Source: an uncultured Saprospiraceae bacterium (GTDB lineage: Bacteria > Bacteroidota > Bacteroidia > Chitinophagales > Saprospiraceae). From it: a DNA stretch of 7,098 nt. Of this stretch, positions 5,720-7,098 are shown one piece after another. The DNA lies in assembly GCA_937930625.1 (NCBI GenBank), contig CALHBW010000399.1, positions 1-7,098 on the forward strand. The letters run 5' to 3'. The translations under genes and the position numbers were made by a program. The notes under the pieces are model-generated. The model was not told the DNA's origin, made no database searches, and saw nothing but the letters and a program-made list of their open reading frames with translations. Every line of letters begins with the position of its first letter. The stretch's first letter is position 1.

Positions 5720-5807
5720 ACGGGTTGCGGGTTGCGAATTACGGGTTACGGGTTGTTATCAACTCGAACTATGAACTATGAACTAAAAACTATGAACTAT
5801 GAACTAT
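5720..5807. repeat. Two 7-bp-period tandem repeats after the prsW-like gene
   Basis: Five heptamers occupy 5720-5754: cgggttg, cgggttg, cgaatta, cgggtta, cgggttg. After an 11-base gap, six more occupy 5766-5807: gaactat, gaactat, gaactaa, aaactat, gaactat, gaactat. They start immediately after the protease stop codon. The two blocks are not reverse complements of each other, unlike the 8-bp repeats elsewhere here. Confidence 0.8.
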
Positions 5808-6111
5808 AACCCCATGCAACGATTTTATGCACAAATACATCTTTCTATAAAATGGCTAATCCAATTATCCATTTACACAACACTATTTTTTCACCAAAAC
5901 ATTAATTACAAAAAAGTTTTCCAACTACACTTTTTAAATGGCTGATTCAAAGCCAATCTGCATTATTAAATAGTAATTCTCCGACAACAAATATCAGTTT
6001 GCACGTACTGATATTTTAGAATTATTCACATTTTGAATAAAATTATTTTAACTAATTATAATATTTATTTAGTTGATAAATAGTTTTATTTATACAAAAT
6101 TCACATTAATT
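5808..6111. other. AT-rich intergenic stretch before the secreted protein gene
   Basis: No ORF of note on either strand. It contains the 10-bp hairpin at 5989-6016, a weaker TTATTC/GAATAA hairpin at 6022-6040, and a diverged direct repeat around aaatggct (near 5852 and 5936). TAGTTTTA at 6081-6088 is a near match to TAnnTTTG, about 24 bases before the ATG at 6112, and is only a weak promoter candidate. Confidence 0.5.
5989..6016. promoter_or_regulatory. 10-bp stem-loop in the leader region of the secreted protein gene
   Basis: AAATATCAGT (5989-5998) pairs perfectly with ACTGATATTT (6007-6016) around an 8-base loop, ttgcacgt. It could be a late terminator for the upstream gene, an operator, or a leader structure. 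It has no adjacent T-run of usual length. Confidence 0.4.
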
Positions 6112-7098
6112 ATGCTATTCACGCGTTTAACCTGTTTAATTATTCTTCAATTCATTTCCATTGCTTTATTTGCTAATAATGATATTATACCTTATTGCGA
6201 AGAAGCCTCATTAATTGACCATTTAAATTCTATCAATAAAGAATGGAATAAACAAAAAGACGTACCGACAGATTTATTGACCATTCCCATGAAATTTAAC
6301 ACTGACGAGGAGCGTATTCAATTGCATTTAAAATTAGTTGAATCCATTCTCAATAAACGTTCTTCCGACCATTTGACCGTCCAACAATTTGCCAATCGAA
6401 AGAAAAACCTCGAATCACTGGTCGAATATTGGAATGACGGACAGTTTCCGATAAATACCCGTCATTCACACCGCCAACCATACTTTATTGATGATTATGG
6501 AACTGCTTGTGCAGTCGGGCATTTGCTACTGACAAGCGGTGAGGAACAACTCGCGCACCACATTTCTGATGTTCAAAATTATGCTTATATCCATGAGATG
6601 AACTATGCTGAATTGGATAAATGGGCAGTCGAAAACGGCTTTACGAAAGATGAATTGGCTTGGATTCAGCCCGGGTATGGTGAGACTGTTTGCTATTATA
6701 CGGATGAATTTGCGAATGTTCCACAATATAATGATGCCACTCAATCATTGAGTCAACAAGAAATAAAAACAATGGCTGAAATACCCGGACATGGTGTATT
6801 ATTCGGTGGTAGTTTTTTGCAATATGACTCGGGTAATGATACACAAACGGCAGCAGTTTTCGGTTACAACAATAATAGTCATGTTAGTTATGGTAATTCA
6901 ATTCAAGGTACGGTGTACGATATTGAATACTATAATGGGCAGATTTATGTTGCGGGCGATTTCGTGTTAGCCGGAACAAATTTTTATAATATTGCTTACT
7001 GGAATGGTACAGACTGGACAGGTATTCAGTCAAGTGATATGGGCGGTAGCATTAAGGACATGGTCGTGTATGATTGCCAACTGTATGTCGGAGGTGAT
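6112..7098 (+). CDS. Secreted protein with conserved N-terminal domain and propeller-like repeats, 3' end outside window
   Basis: The frame is open from the ATG at 6112 to the window edge (329 codons, no stop). Residues 1-21 are a signal peptide (hydrophobic ILQFISIALFA before NND). Residues about 45-187 form a domain with QPYFIDDYGTACAVGHLL (122-139), then YAYIHEMNYAELDKWA (157-172) and FTKDELAWIQPGY (177-189). I have a general impression of similar domains in secreted Bacteroidota proteins but cannot name a family or function. From residue 228 on, glycine- and aromatic-rich repeats resemble beta-propeller blades: GVLFGGSF, then VYDIEYYNGQIYVAGDFVLA with IAYWNGTDW, then MVVYDCQLYVGGD at the edge. 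A type IX secretion signal at the C-terminus would be expected but lies outside. The preceding gene is 392 bp upstream, so this gene probably has its own promoter. Confidence 0.8.
   Translation, partial: MLFTRLTCLIILQFISIALFANNDIIPYCEEASLIDHLNSINKEWNKQKDVPTDLLTIPMKFNTDEERIQLHLKLVESILNKRSSDHLTVQQFANRKKNLESLVEYWNDGQFPINTRHSHRQPYFIDDYGTACAVGHLLLTSGEEQLAHHISDVQNYAYIHEMNYAELDKWAVENGFTKDELAWIQPGYGETVCYYTDEFANVPQYNDATQSLSQQEIKTMAEIPGHGVLFGGSFLQYDSGNDTQTAAVFGYNNNSHVSYGNSIQGTVYDIEYYNGQIYVAGDFVLAGTNFYNIAYWNGTDWTGIQSSDMGGSIKDMVVYDCQLYVGGD

Noticed and set aside
6526..6844. Two short minus-strand ORFs within the secreted protein gene
   Set aside because: The plus frame is open throughout with a signal peptide and consistent domain pattern, so these are shadows.

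Overview
The window looks like chromosomal DNA from a member of the Bacteroidota, probably an environmental lineage. Four things point there. One gene has a Bacteroidota-type outer-membrane barrel fused to an OmpA-like domain. The genes lack clear Shine-Dalgarno sequences. A perfect TAnnTTTG promoter core precedes the lipid kinase gene. The last gene carries an N-terminal domain I associate with secreted Bacteroidota proteins. I cannot assign a class or genus. The DNA is AT-rich, most strongly between genes.

Layout. Positions 1-950 hold no convincing gene. They contain two copies of a TCGTCTGACGA motif, then three tandem 120-bp hairpin units (about 221-830). The second unit is split by a 247-bp terminal-inverted-repeat element (446-692) flanked by a 10-bp target duplication. 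Positions 1042-3813 (+) encode a 923-residue envelope protein: signal peptide, beta-barrel, coiled coil, very long Glu/Val/Pro stalk, OmpA-like C-terminus. Positions 3901-4824 (-) encode a diacylglycerol-kinase-family lipid kinase, convergent with the first gene. Positions 5027-5719 (+) encode a PrsW-family intramembrane protease, divergent from the kinase. Positions 5720-6111 are intergenic, with 7-bp repeats and an AT-rich stretch. From 6112 (+) to the window edge runs the start of a secreted protein with a beta-propeller-like region.

The genes do not form an operon. Their shared theme is the cell envelope: outer membrane to peptidoglycan, lipid phosphorylation, intramembrane proteolysis and secretion. 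No direct functional link is visible.

The most unusual feature is the non-coding DNA. Every gene boundary seen whole carries a short-period tandem repeat. Three have an 8-bp period and fold into inverted arms, and one has a 7-bp period. The hairpin family upstream of the envelope gene recurs upstream of the prsW-like gene. The upstream hairpin array records a nested insertion whose excision restores the 120-bp period exactly. I saw no tRNA, rRNA, CRISPR array or phage gene.
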